DNA of 64,000 nucleotides from Pseudomonas viridiflava. Its GTDB lineage: Bacteria; Pseudomonadota; Gammaproteobacteria; Pseudomonadales; Pseudomonadaceae. Of this stretch, positions 1 to 8,345 are shown piece by piece. The DNA is taken from the NCBI RefSeq assembly GCF_900582195.1, contig NZ_UTHA01000297.1, positions 84,488 through 148,487 on the forward strand. Reading direction: 5' to 3'. Position 1 is the stretch's first letter. Each line of letters begins with the position of its first letter. The notes below the pieces were generated by a model, which was not told the DNA's origin, ran no database searches, and saw only the letters and a program-made list of their open reading frames with translations. A program made the position numbers and the translations under genes.

Positions 1-37
1 ACGGGAAATATTTGTACAGGACGAATGCCAATTGCAT
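1..37 (-). CDS. waaG: LPS core glucosyltransferase WaaG, N-terminal fragment cut by the window edge
   Basis: Only the first 12 codons lie in the window; they read MQLAFVLYKYFP, the start typical of Pseudomonas WaaG, the glycosyltransferase family 4 enzyme that adds the first hexose or hexosamine to the second inner-core heptose. The ATG (37-35) shares one base with the waaC stop TGA (39-37), so the two are translationally coupled in one waa operon. The identification rests on these residues and on gene order (waaF-waaC-waaG), as the rest of the gene is outside. Confidence 0.8.
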   Translation of the reverse strand, partial: MQLAFVLYKYFP

Positions 38-1098
38 CAACGCAGCTCCTCAGCCATTAACAACGTGCTCAGTCGGCTGGCGACACGCTCTGGGTTCAGT
101 CGCGTGAAGCACAGCGGCTGCTCACGCTTCAGGTCAAACTGACGGGCATCCTGCGCGGTCGGTTGATAGGTACATTTCTTTTGCAGGCACGGTGCGCACG
201 GGAAGTCGCTGGCCAAGTGAATCTGCAATTTGCCGTAAGCGCCGGTCAGGCCCGGATTGGTCGGGCCGAACAGCGAGATGGTCGGCACATCCAGTGCGGC
301 GGCCAAATGGCCGAGACCGGTGTCCACCGCCACGCAAGCCTGCGCACCAGCGAGGACTTTGCCGACGCCGGCCAGATTGAGTTTCGGCAGCACTTCGGCG
401 TGTTTGAAACCGGCGGCGATGCGCTCGGCGCGGGCCTTTTCCTGTGGGTTGCCCCAAGGCAGTTTCACACCGACACCGAGGTAACCGACGCGCTCGGTCA
501 GTTCGCGCCAGTAGGCTTCCGGCCAGTGCTTGGTGTCCCACGTCGTGCCATGCAGGAACACCACGAAGGCGTTTTTGCGCGGCAGTTCGACCAGACGCTC
601 GACGTTGAGGCCGTAATCACCCAAGCCTTTCGGCAAGTCGTATCCGAGGGCGATGGCGAACAACTGGCGCACACGTTCGACAGCATGCTGACCACGGGCC
701 ACGGCCAGTTTGCGATCGTAGAAACGTGAGGCCATCGGCTCGCGGGCCGAACCTTTGTCGAGACCGGCCACCGGGGCTTTGACATAGCGTGTCAGCCAGG
801 CGCTTTTCAGCAGGCCTTGGGCGTCGATGACCAAATCGTATTTGTTGGCACGCACGCTTTGCTTGAAGCGTTTCCATTCGCCACTGGTGATGGTTTTCCA
901 GAGGTTTTTGCGCCAGCGGCGGATCGCCACCGGAATCACTTTGTCGACGGCCGGGTGCCAGGTCGGAATCTCGGCGAAGCCTTCTTCCACGACCCAGTCG
1001 AATTTGATCCCGGGAATGGCCCGGGCGGCGTCGGTCAGCGCCGGCAACGCGTGAATCACGTCGCCCAGCGATGAAGTCTTGATCAGCAGTACCCGCAA
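37..1098 (-). CDS. waaC: LPS heptosyltransferase I (WaaC)
   Basis: A glycosyltransferase family 9 protein of 353 aa, expected to transfer the first L-glycero-D-manno-heptose onto Kdo2-lipid A at the inner face of the inner membrane. The N-terminus MRVLLIKTSSLGDVIHALPA is the family nucleotide-sugar loop, and DTGLGHLAAALDVPTISLFG near the C-terminus is the conserved heptose/ADP site. The open frame extends 15 codons further upstream, but that would run back into waaF. I chose the TTG at 1098-1096, which places RVLLIKTSS directly after the start and leaves a 1-bp gap to the waaF stop. It sits in an operon with waaF upstream and waaG downstream. Confidence 0.93.
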   Translation of the reverse strand: MRVLLIKTSSLGDVIHALPALTDAARAIPGIKFDWVVEEGFAEIPTWHPAVDKVIPVAIRRWRKNLWKTITSGEWKRFKQSVRANKYDLVIDAQGLLKSAWLTRYVKAPVAGLDKGSAREPMASRFYDRKLAVARGQHAVERVRQLFAIALGYDLPKGLGDYGLNVERLVELPRKNAFVVFLHGTTWDTKHWPEAYWRELTERVGYLGVGVKLPWGNPQEKARAERIAAGFKHAEVLPKLNLAGVGKVLAGAQACVAVDTGLGHLAAALDVPTISLFGPTNPGLTGAYGKLQIHLASDFPCAPCLQKKCTYQPTAQDARQFDLKREQPLCFTRLNPERVASRLSTLLMAEELR

Positions 1099-1099
1099 C

Positions 1100-2134
1100 T
1101 TAATGAACCTCGACCACGGAGCCCTGCAACTTCTGCAAGGCATCGTTGACCGCGTCCGGCATCAGCTGGCGCAGGCAGTTGTAATGGCCGAAGCGGCAGG
1201 TACGGTCGAAGCACGGGCTGCAATCGAGACCCAGACGGACGACTTCAACGTGCTCAGCCAGCGGCGGAGTGAAACCCGGCGAAGTCGAGCCGTAAACCGC
1301 CACCAATGGGCGGTTCAGCGCTGCGGCAACGTGCATCAGGCCGGAGTCGTTGGAGACCACCGCGTCGGCGCAGGACAGCAGATCGATGGCTTCAGCCAGC
1401 GAGGTGTCACCGCTGAGGTTGACCGATTCTTCACGCAGGCCTGGAATCAAACGTGCGCGGATGTCTTCGCCGACCGAGTGATCGTTTTTCGAACCGAACA
1501 GCCACACTTGCCAGCCTTCGCGAATGCGCGCTTCGGCGACTTTGGCGTAGTGCTCGGACGGCCAGCGCTTGGATTCGCCGAACTCGGCGCCGGGGCACAG
1601 GGCCAATACCGGGCGATCGAGGCTCAGGCCGAATTTGGCCAGCGCCGCTTCGCGGGTGACCGGATCGATTTGCAGGCTCGGGCGCGGATACGGCTTCGGC
1701 AGCTCGGCCTTGGCTTCATAGGCCAGGGCCATGAAGCGCTCGATCATCAGCGGATAGCGTTCTTTATCGAGGGTACGCACGTCGTTGAGCAGACCATAGC
1801 GGAACTCGCCACGCCAGCCGGTGCGTTTCGGGATGCCGGCGAAAAACGGCACCAGCGCCGATTTCAGCGAGTTGGGCAGCAGGATCGCCTGATCGTACTG
1901 ACCGCGCAGGGATTTGCCGATGCGCCGACGCGTCGCCAGTTCCAACGCGCCGTGGCCGAGCGGAAAGCTCAAGGCCTTGCGCACTTCGGGCATGCGTTCA
2001 AGGATCGGCCGGCTCCACTCGGGGGCCAGGACGTCGATTTCGCATTGCGGGTGGCGCTGTTTGAGACACTGAAACAGTGTCTGCGCCATCACCATGTCAC
2101 CGACCCAACTGGGCCCAACGATCAGAATATTCAT
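1100..2134 (-). CDS. waaF: LPS heptosyltransferase II (WaaF)
   Basis: A 344-aa GT9 enzyme that adds the second heptose to the LPS inner core, acting after WaaC. It starts MNILIVGPSWVGDMVMAQ, the usual WaaF opening, and ends with a VSNDSGLMHVAAALNRP motif shared by family 9 transferases. A longer frame starts ten codons upstream, but the ATG at 2134 gives the family N-terminus. It is the first gene of the waa operon visible here; its upstream side holds a REP pair and then glnE on the same strand. In P. aeruginosa ilvE lies between glnE and waaF; it is absent here. Confidence 0.95.
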   Translation of the reverse strand: MNILIVGPSWVGDMVMAQTLFQCLKQRHPQCEIDVLAPEWSRPILERMPEVRKALSFPLGHGALELATRRRIGKSLRGQYDQAILLPNSLKSALVPFFAGIPKRTGWRGEFRYGLLNDVRTLDKERYPLMIERFMALAYEAKAELPKPYPRPSLQIDPVTREAALAKFGLSLDRPVLALCPGAEFGESKRWPSEHYAKVAEARIREGWQVWLFGSKNDHSVGEDIRARLIPGLREESVNLSGDTSLAEAIDLLSCADAVVSNDSGLMHVAAALNRPLVAVYGSTSPGFTPPLAEHVEVVRLGLDCSPCFDRTCRFGHYNCLRQLMPDAVNDALQKLQGSVVEVH

Positions 2135-2248
2135 GTGGTTTCCAAAAACGAACCGGGGAGGCATTTACGCCTCCCCGCCTCGATAATCACTGTGGGAACA
2201 CCGGCGGCTTGCGATGGGTCACCTATCTGCCACTCACCGCAGATAACT

Positions 2249-2337
2249 GTGAGAGCGAGCTTGCTCGCGAAGGGGCCGTCACATCCGACATCAGTGTCGT
2301 CTGACACTCCGTCTTCGCGAGCAAGCTCGCTCCCACA
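2249..2337. repeat. REP hairpin pair
   Basis: Two inverted copies of the Pseudomonas REP sequence face each other: TGTGAGAGCGAGCTTGCTCG at 2249 and its reverse complement ending at 2337 (TCGCTCCCACA), with about 45 bp between the arms. Each copy also folds on itself (GCGAGC/GCTCGC). The same pair occurs at five other places in this window and begins again at the right edge. It fills the glnE-waaF gap. Confidence 0.93.
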
Positions 2338-2364
2338 GGGTATTGGGTGCTGCACAAACCGCTA

Positions 2365-5304
2365 TCAGCTTAGCCCCATCTCTTTCCAGATCCGCAAAAC
2401 CTGCCGGCGTTCTTCGGCAAACTGGTCGCCCGGTATCACCCCGGCGTCCTTCTGCAAGGCCTGCCGGTGGGCGGCGGAACGGTAGGCTTTATAGGCCTCA
2501 CGCAGCAGACTGGCATCTTCGGCAGGCATCAGCCCTTCGTGTTCCAGTTCTTCCAGAATGCGGATGTTATCGGTCCAGCGCAGCAGTGGCGGGTGGCTTT
2601 GCGACCACGCCAGAGCCGCGTATTGCACCATAAATTCAATATCGACGATACCACCGGCGTCCTGCTTGAGGTCGAACGGCGCCGTGGCGTCGAAGGCATT
2701 TGCCGCTGTACCGGCTGCGGTGCTCTTGGTGCCGAGATTGTCGCGCATCTTCGCACGCATCTCGCTGACCTCCTGTTGCAGCTTGGCCAGATCACGCGGT
2801 TTGCCCAATACCTGGGCGCGAACTTTCTCGAACGCCTGGCCGACATCCTGACTGCCGACCAGCACCCGCGCGCGCACCAACGCCTGATGTTCCCATGTCC
2901 ATGCTTCATTTTCTTGATAGCGGGCGAACGCGCCGAGGGAACTGACCAGCAACCCCGAGGCACCGGACGGACGCAAACGCATATCGACCTCGTAAAGCTG
3001 ACCGGAGTTGGTCTGCGCCGTCAGCAAGTGAATGATGCGCTGCCCCAGTCGCGTGAAGAACTGCGCGCCATCGATCGACTTCGGCCCATCGGTTTCCGCC
3101 TGCGGATCGCCGTCGTGGATAAACACCAGGTCCAGATCCGAACCATGCCCCAGTTCCAGACCGCCGACTTTGCCATAACCGACAATGATGAACCCTGGAT
3201 CGCATAAGGTGCCGTCGGTGCGCAGCGGCGTGCCGTACTTGGCCACGGTCTGGCGCCAGGCCAGGGCCAGCACTTGCTCGAGAATCGCCTCGGCCAGCCA
3301 GGTCAGGTAATCGCTGACTTTCATCAGCGGCAGGCTACCGGCAATTTCCGACGCGGCGACGCGCAAGCGGTGCGCCAGTTTGAAATGGCGCAGGGCTTCC
3401 ATTTGTTGTTCGAGGTCGTCTTCGGGAATCCGCGTCAGGCGCTCGCGCAATTCAGCCGCCAGTTCCGGCGCCAATGGCGGCTTGAACAGGCGACCTTCGT
3501 TCAGCAATTCGTCGAGCAACAGCGGGAAGCGGGTGATCTGCTCGGCAATCCACGGGCTCGCTGCGCACAAGGTCAGCAGGCGCCGCAGGGCTCCGGGGTT
3601 TTCTGTCAGCAAGACCAGATAAGCCGAACGCCGAGCCACCGCTTCCACCAGCGGCAGCACCCGCTCAAGCACCAGATCCGGGTTGGCGTGTTCCACAGCC
3701 TGAGCGAGCAAACGCGGGATAAAAGCATCGAGACGCTCACGCCCCAATCGCTGCATCGCGCGTAATTGCGGGCTGCTGCGCAACCCGGCCAGCGCTTTCA
3801 GGGCTTTGCTCGCATCAGCAAACCCGCCCTCCTCCAACTGCCGGCACGCCGCCTCTTCGTCCTGCGCCTCTTCCCACAGCGGCAGCCATTCGCCGCCGAC
3901 CACCACTTCGCTTTCGGCGCCTTCATCCTCGTCGGGATCGGCAATCACTTGGGCGAAGTGCCAAGCGACGCGGGCGCGCCAGAACATCAGTTTCTCGTGG
4001 AAGGCATCCCAATCGGCAAAACCGAGCATAAAGGCGATGCGCGCCTGATCCTGCGCGCCATCCGGCAGCATTTGGGTCTGGCGGTCGGCGATCGCTTGAA
4101 TGGCGTGCTCGGTGTAACGGAGAAATTCGTAGCCCTCGCGCAATTCGCTGATCACCGCCGGCGGCAGATAACCCTGCCCTTCCAGCGTGCTCAGCACCTT
4201 TAATAGAGGACGTTGTTGCAGGCTCAGATCGCGACCACCGTGGATCAACTGAAAGGCCTGAGCGATGAACTCGACCTCGCGGATGCCACCGGAGCCGAGC
4301 TTGATGTTGTCGGCCATGCCCTTGCGCCGCACTTCCTGCTGGATCAACTGCTTCATGGTGCGCAGCGCTTCGATCGCCGAGAAGTCCAGATAACGCCGGT
4401 AAACGAACGGCCGCAGCATGTCGAGCAACTGCGCACCCGCCACCTGATCGCCGGCCACCACCCGCGCCTTGATCATCGCGTAGCGTTCCCAGTCGCGGCC
4501 CTGATCCTGGTAATACTGCTCCAGCGCATTGAAGCTCAGCACCAGCGCGCCGGACGAGCCGTACGGGCGCAGGCGCATGTCGACGCGGAACACAAAGCCG
4601 TCGACGGTCATCGGATCGAGCGCCTTGATCAAGCGCTGGCCGAGACGAATGAAGAATTCCTGATTATCCAGCGAGCGCTTCACGCCCACCGTTTCGCCGC
4701 CCTCGGGGTAGGCGAAGATCAGGTCGATGTCCGAAGACAGGTTCAACTCCACCGCGCCGAGCTTGCCCATGCCGAGGATGACCATTTGCTGCGGCTCACC
4801 GCTGCGGCGGCCGGTCGGCGTGCCGAACTGTTCGCAATGACGGCTGTACAACCATTGATAAGCCTGGTCGATGGTGGCGTCGGCCATGTCCGAGAGATCA
4901 CGGCAGGTCTGCACCAGGTCGGCCTGACGGGTGAGATCGCGCCAGATGATCCGTACTTGATGGCGGGCGCGCTGGCGACGCAGAGCGCGACCGAGTTCCT
5001 CTTCGGTTTGCGCGGCATTCACCGCGGCGGCAATCTGCGCACACAATTCACCCGGCGCAAAAGCCCGGTCGAGTTCGCCGGACTGCACCAGCGTGAGCAA
5101 CATCAAAGGGTCACGAACGCTCTGTTCAATGACAAACTCGCTGGCAGCGGTGACGCGGGCGAACTGCGCCCAGCGCTCTGGCGTCCAGTTCACAAAGCCA
5201 TGATCGTCTTCCAGCGCGGCGACAGCCGTACGGAACGACTGCTCGGATCGAGTGACCAACGGCAGGAGAATGGCGGGCAGTTCGGCAAGCACGGGCAGGG
5301 TCAT
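2365..5304 (-). CDS. glnE: Glutamine synthetase adenylyltransferase/adenylyl-removing enzyme
   Basis: A 979-aa bifunctional enzyme that adenylylates and deadenylylates glutamine synthetase in response to PII, so linking ammonium assimilation to nitrogen status. Two nucleotidyltransferase domains are visible. The N-terminal adenylyl-removing domain carries GMGKLGAVELNLSSDIDLIF near residue 175, and the C-terminal adenylyltransferase domain carries GYGKVGGLELGHGSDLDLVF near residue 690; both GS-D-D metal-binding patterns are intact. Length is normal for Pseudomonas (about 980 aa). The ATG at 5304-5302 fits the family start MTLPVLAELPA. It is divergent from aceE across a 384-bp gap. Confidence 0.96.
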   Translation of the reverse strand: MTLPVLAELPAILLPLVTRSEQSFRTAVAALEDDHGFVNWTPERWAQFARVTAASEFVIEQSVRDPLMLLTLVQSGELDRAFAPGELCAQIAAAVNAAQTEEELGRALRRQRARHQVRIIWRDLTRQADLVQTCRDLSDMADATIDQAYQWLYSRHCEQFGTPTGRRSGEPQQMVILGMGKLGAVELNLSSDIDLIFAYPEGGETVGVKRSLDNQEFFIRLGQRLIKALDPMTVDGFVFRVDMRLRPYGSSGALVLSFNALEQYYQDQGRDWERYAMIKARVVAGDQVAGAQLLDMLRPFVYRRYLDFSAIEALRTMKQLIQQEVRRKGMADNIKLGSGGIREVEFIAQAFQLIHGGRDLSLQQRPLLKVLSTLEGQGYLPPAVISELREGYEFLRYTEHAIQAIADRQTQMLPDGAQDQARIAFMLGFADWDAFHEKLMFWRARVAWHFAQVIADPDEDEGAESEVVVGGEWLPLWEEAQDEEAACRQLEEGGFADASKALKALAGLRSSPQLRAMQRLGRERLDAFIPRLLAQAVEHANPDLVLERVLPLVEAVARRSAYLVLLTENPGALRRLLTLCAASPWIAEQITRFPLLLDELLNEGRLFKPPLAPELAAELRERLTRIPEDDLEQQMEALRHFKLAHRLRVAASEIAGSLPLMKVSDYLTWLAEAILEQVLALAWRQTVAKYGTPLRTDGTLCDPGFIIVGYGKVGGLELGHGSDLDLVFIHDGDPQAETDGPKSIDGAQFFTRLGQRIIHLLTAQTNSGQLYEVDMRLRPSGASGLLVSSLGAFARYQENEAWTWEHQALVRARVLVGSQDVGQAFEKVRAQVLGKPRDLAKLQQEVSEMRAKMRDNLGTKSTAAGTAANAFDATAPFDLKQDAGGIVDIEFMVQYAALAWSQSHPPLLRWTDNIRILEELEHEGLMPAEDASLLREAYKAYRSAAHRQALQKDAGVIPGDQFAEERRQVLRIWKEMGLS

Positions 5305-5510
5305 GGTCTATCCTTGATCGGCGTGTAAATGGCCGCTTGTAGTGATTGGTGAAAACCCGCTACCCGGAGGACTGTCGAACAAAAGTTAGAAATAGCTGAA
5401 ATTTCTTTCTCTTTGGCAGCGAACATCAAAGTTTCACCTTTTTCGGATGGCAAAAGACCAACCTTAACGATTATTCTCACAACGCAGCCGGAGGCCACAA
5501 GCCATTCTTC

Positions 5511-5577
5511 TGTAGTTTTACTACTCGTCTATACATTCGAAAGGCTGAAATGCCGGAAGATTTGTAGTAAAACTACA
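5511..5577 (+). promoter_or_regulatory. Two GntR-type palindromic operators upstream of aceE
   Basis: In the 384-bp glnE-aceE gap two copies of one palindrome are seen: TGTAGTTTTACTACT (5511-5525, one mismatch) and TGTAGTAAAACTACA (5563-5577, perfect). Both have the form TGTAGT-N3-ACTACA, the GT-N3-AC core bound by FadR/PdhR-type GntR regulators. Their centres are 52 bp apart, close to five helical turns. A weak -10-like TATACA (5530-5535) lies between them. Inference: this is the operator of a PdhR-like regulator of pyruvate dehydrogenase. The rest of the gap, 5305-5510 and 5578-5688, shows nothing else clear apart from the aceE ribosome site (GGAG, 5679-5682). Confidence 0.6.
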
Positions 5578-5688
5578 CGCCGCCGGAACAACCTATCGGC
5601 AATCCAAGAATTTTAAATCGTCTGCCCACAAGGCCAGTCGCAAACTCAGGCAACCGATTCTGGAAGCCTTTCCGCCCTGGAGCAAGCC

Positions 5689-8334
5689 ATGCAAGACCTC
5701 GATCCCGTCGAAACCCAGGAATGGCTGGACGCCCTGGAATCGGTTCTCGACAAAGAAGGCGAAGACCGTGCTCACTATCTGATGACCCGTATGGGCGAAC
5801 TCGCGACCCGCAGCGGCTCGCAGCTCCCTTACGCCATCACCACGCCTTACCGCAACACCATCCCGGTAACCCACGAAGCACGCATGCCTGGCGACCTGTT
5901 CATGGAACGCCGCATTCGCTCGCTGGTACGCTGGAACGCGATGGCCATGGTAATGCGTACGAACCTGAAAGATTCTGACCTGGGTGGTCACATCTCCAGC
6001 TTCGCTTCCAGTGCGACCCTGTATGACATCGGCTTCAACTACTTCTTCCAGGCCCCGACCGACGAACACGGCGGCGACCTGATCTACTTCCAGGGCCACA
6101 CCTCGCCAGGCGTTTACGCCCGTGCATTCATGGAAGGCCGCATCACTGAAGACCAGATGAACAACTTCCGCCAGGAAGTCGACGGTCAGGGCCTGTCGTC
6201 CTACCCGCACCCTTGGCTGATGCCTGACTTCTGGCAGTTCCCGACCGTATCGATGGGTCTGGGTCCGATCCAGGCGATCTACCAGGCACGCTTCATGAAG
6301 TACCTGGAACACCGCGGCTTCATCCAGCCGGGCAAACAGAAAGTCTGGTGCTTCCTGGGCGACGGCGAGTGCGACGAGCCGGAATCCCTGGGTGCGATCT
6401 CCCTGGCCGGCCGCGAGAAGCTGGACAACCTGATCTTCGTCATCAACTGCAACCTGCAGCGCCTCGACGGCCCGGTTCGCGGCAATGGCAAGATCATCCA
6501 GGAACTCGAAGGCGTGTTCCGCGGTGCTCAGTGGAACGTGACCAAAGTCATCTGGGGACGTTTCTGGGACCCACTGCTGGCCAAAGACGTCGACGGCATC
6601 CTGCAACGTCGCATGGACGAAGTCATCGACGGCGAGTACCAGAACTACAAAGCCAAAGACGGCGCGTTCGTCCGTGAACACTTCTTCAACACGCCAGAAC
6701 TCAAGGCGATGGTTGCTGATCTGTCCGACGACGAGATCTGGAAACTCAACCGTGGCGGCCACGACCCGTACAAGGTCTATGCGGCGTACCACGAAGCGGT
6801 CAACCACAAAGAACAACCTACCGTTATCCTGGCCAAGACCATCAAGGGTTATGGCACCGGTGCCGGCGAAGCGAAAAACACTGCGCACAACACCAAGAAA
6901 GTCGACGTCGACAGCCTGAAGTTGTTCCGCGATCGTTTCGACATCCCGGTCAAGGACGAAGAGCTGGAGAACCTGCCGTTCTTCAAGCCAGAGCCAAACA
7001 GCGCCGAAGCCCGCTACCTCAGCGAGCGTCGCACTGCACTGGGCGGTTTCGTACCTCAGCGCCGCGCACAAAGCTTCAGCGTGCCGACTCCGGATCTGGA
7101 CACCCTCAAGGCCATCCTTGACGGTTCCGGCGACCGTGAAATTTCCACCACCATGGCCTTCGTGCGGATCCTCGCGCAACTGGTCAAGGACAAGGAAATC
7201 GGCCCACGCATTGTTCCGATCATCCCGGACGAAGCCCGTACCTTCGGTATGGAAGGCATGTTCCGTCAGCTGGGTATCTACTCGTCCGTCGGCCAGCTCT
7301 ACGAGCCAGTCGATAAAGACCAGGTGATGTTCTACAAGGAAGACCAGAAAGGTCAGATCCTTGAAGAAGGCATCAACGAAGCAGGCGCCATGAGTTCGTT
7401 CATCGCTGCCGGTACTTCGTACTCCAGCCACAACCAGCCAATGCTGCCGTTCTACATCTTCTACTCGATGTTCGGCTTCCAGCGTATTGGCGACCTGGCC
7501 TGGGCCGCTGGCGACAGTCGTACCCGTGGCTTCCTGATCGGCGGCACCGCCGGCCGTACCACCCTGAACGGTGAAGGCCTGCAACACGAAGACGGTCACA
7601 GCCACCTGCTGGCCGCGACCATCCCGAACTGCCGCACCTACGATCCAACCTACGGCTACGAGCTGGCGGTGATCATTCAGGACGGCATGAAGAAGATGAC
7701 CGAAGAGCAACAGGACATCTTCTACTACATCACCGTGATGAACGAGTCGTACCAGCAGCCAGCCATGCCGGCCGGTGCCGAAGAGGGCATCAAGAAAGGC
7801 ATGTACCTGCTCGAAGAAGACACCCGCGATGCGGCGCACCACGTTCAGCTGATGGGCTCCGGCACCATCCTGCGTGAAGTCCGTGAAGCGGCGAAGATTC
7901 TGCGTGAAGAGTTCAACGTGGGCGCTGACGTGTGGAGCGTTACCAGCTTCAACGAACTGCGTCGCGACGGCCTCGCTGTCGAGCGCAGCAACCGTCTGAA
8001 GCCGGGCCAGAAGCCTAAGCTGAGCTATGTCGAAGAGTGCCTGAACGGCCGTAAAGGTCCGGTCATCGCCTCGACCGACTACATGAAACTGTTCGCCGAG
8101 CAGATCCGTCAGTGGGTACCGTCCAAGGAATTCAAAGTCCTGGGCACCGACGGTTTCGGCCGTAGCGACAGCCGCAAGAAACTGCGTCATTTCTTCGAAG
8201 TCGACCGTCATTTCGTGGTGTTGGCAGCCCTGGAAGCACTGGCTGACCGTGGTGATATCGAACCTAAAGTCGTGGCTGAGGCCATCGTCAAGTTCGGCAT
8301 CGACCCGGAAAAACGCAACCCACTGGACTGCTGA
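5689..8334 (+). CDS. aceE: Pyruvate dehydrogenase E1 component (AceE)
   Basis: An 881-aa homodimeric-type E1 that uses thiamine diphosphate to decarboxylate pyruvate and acetylate the lipoyl groups of AceF, joining glycolysis/Entner-Doudoroff to the TCA cycle. The ThDP motif begins at GDGECDEPESLG (about residue 224) and closes at INCNLQRLDGPVRGNG. Length and start (MQDLDPVETQEWLDALESV) match Pseudomonas AceE. A GGAG lies 6 bases ahead of the ATG. The stop codon overlaps the ribosome site of aceF, 11 bp downstream, so the two are co-translated. Expression is probably set by the paired palindromes at 5511-5577. Confidence 0.98.
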   Translation: MQDLDPVETQEWLDALESVLDKEGEDRAHYLMTRMGELATRSGSQLPYAITTPYRNTIPVTHEARMPGDLFMERRIRSLVRWNAMAMVMRTNLKDSDLGGHISSFASSATLYDIGFNYFFQAPTDEHGGDLIYFQGHTSPGVYARAFMEGRITEDQMNNFRQEVDGQGLSSYPHPWLMPDFWQFPTVSMGLGPIQAIYQARFMKYLEHRGFIQPGKQKVWCFLGDGECDEPESLGAISLAGREKLDNLIFVINCNLQRLDGPVRGNGKIIQELEGVFRGAQWNVTKVIWGRFWDPLLAKDVDGILQRRMDEVIDGEYQNYKAKDGAFVREHFFNTPELKAMVADLSDDEIWKLNRGGHDPYKVYAAYHEAVNHKEQPTVILAKTIKGYGTGAGEAKNTAHNTKKVDVDSLKLFRDRFDIPVKDEELENLPFFKPEPNSAEARYLSERRTALGGFVPQRRAQSFSVPTPDLDTLKAILDGSGDREISTTMAFVRILAQLVKDKEIGPRIVPIIPDEARTFGMEGMFRQLGIYSSVGQLYEPVDKDQVMFYKEDQKGQILEEGINEAGAMSSFIAAGTSYSSHNQPMLPFYIFYSMFGFQRIGDLAWAAGDSRTRGFLIGGTAGRTTLNGEGLQHEDGHSHLLAATIPNCRTYDPTYGYELAVIIQDGMKKMTEEQQDIFYYITVMNESYQQPAMPAGAEEGIKKGMYLLEEDTRDAAHHVQLMGSGTILREVREAAKILREEFNVGADVWSVTSFNELRRDGLAVERSNRLKPGQKPKLSYVEECLNGRKGPVIASTDYMKLFAEQIRQWVPSKEFKVLGTDGFGRSDSRKKLRHFFEVDRHFVVLAALEALADRGDIEPKVVAEAIVKFGIDPEKRNPLDC

Positions 8335-8345
8335 GGAGACATTTT

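Noticed and set aside
2249..2337. REP pairs as a possible CRISPR array
   Set aside because: Only two inverted copies occur at each place, spaced without unique regular spacers, and no cas genes are present.
2131..2355. A 74-aa frame between waaF and glnE
   Set aside because: It is made of REP sequence (GSELARE, SKLA words recur wherever REP copies are translated).
5593..8211. An 872-codon minus-strand open frame over aceE
   Set aside because: It mirrors the codon pattern of aceE, has no family motifs, and has no ribosome site.
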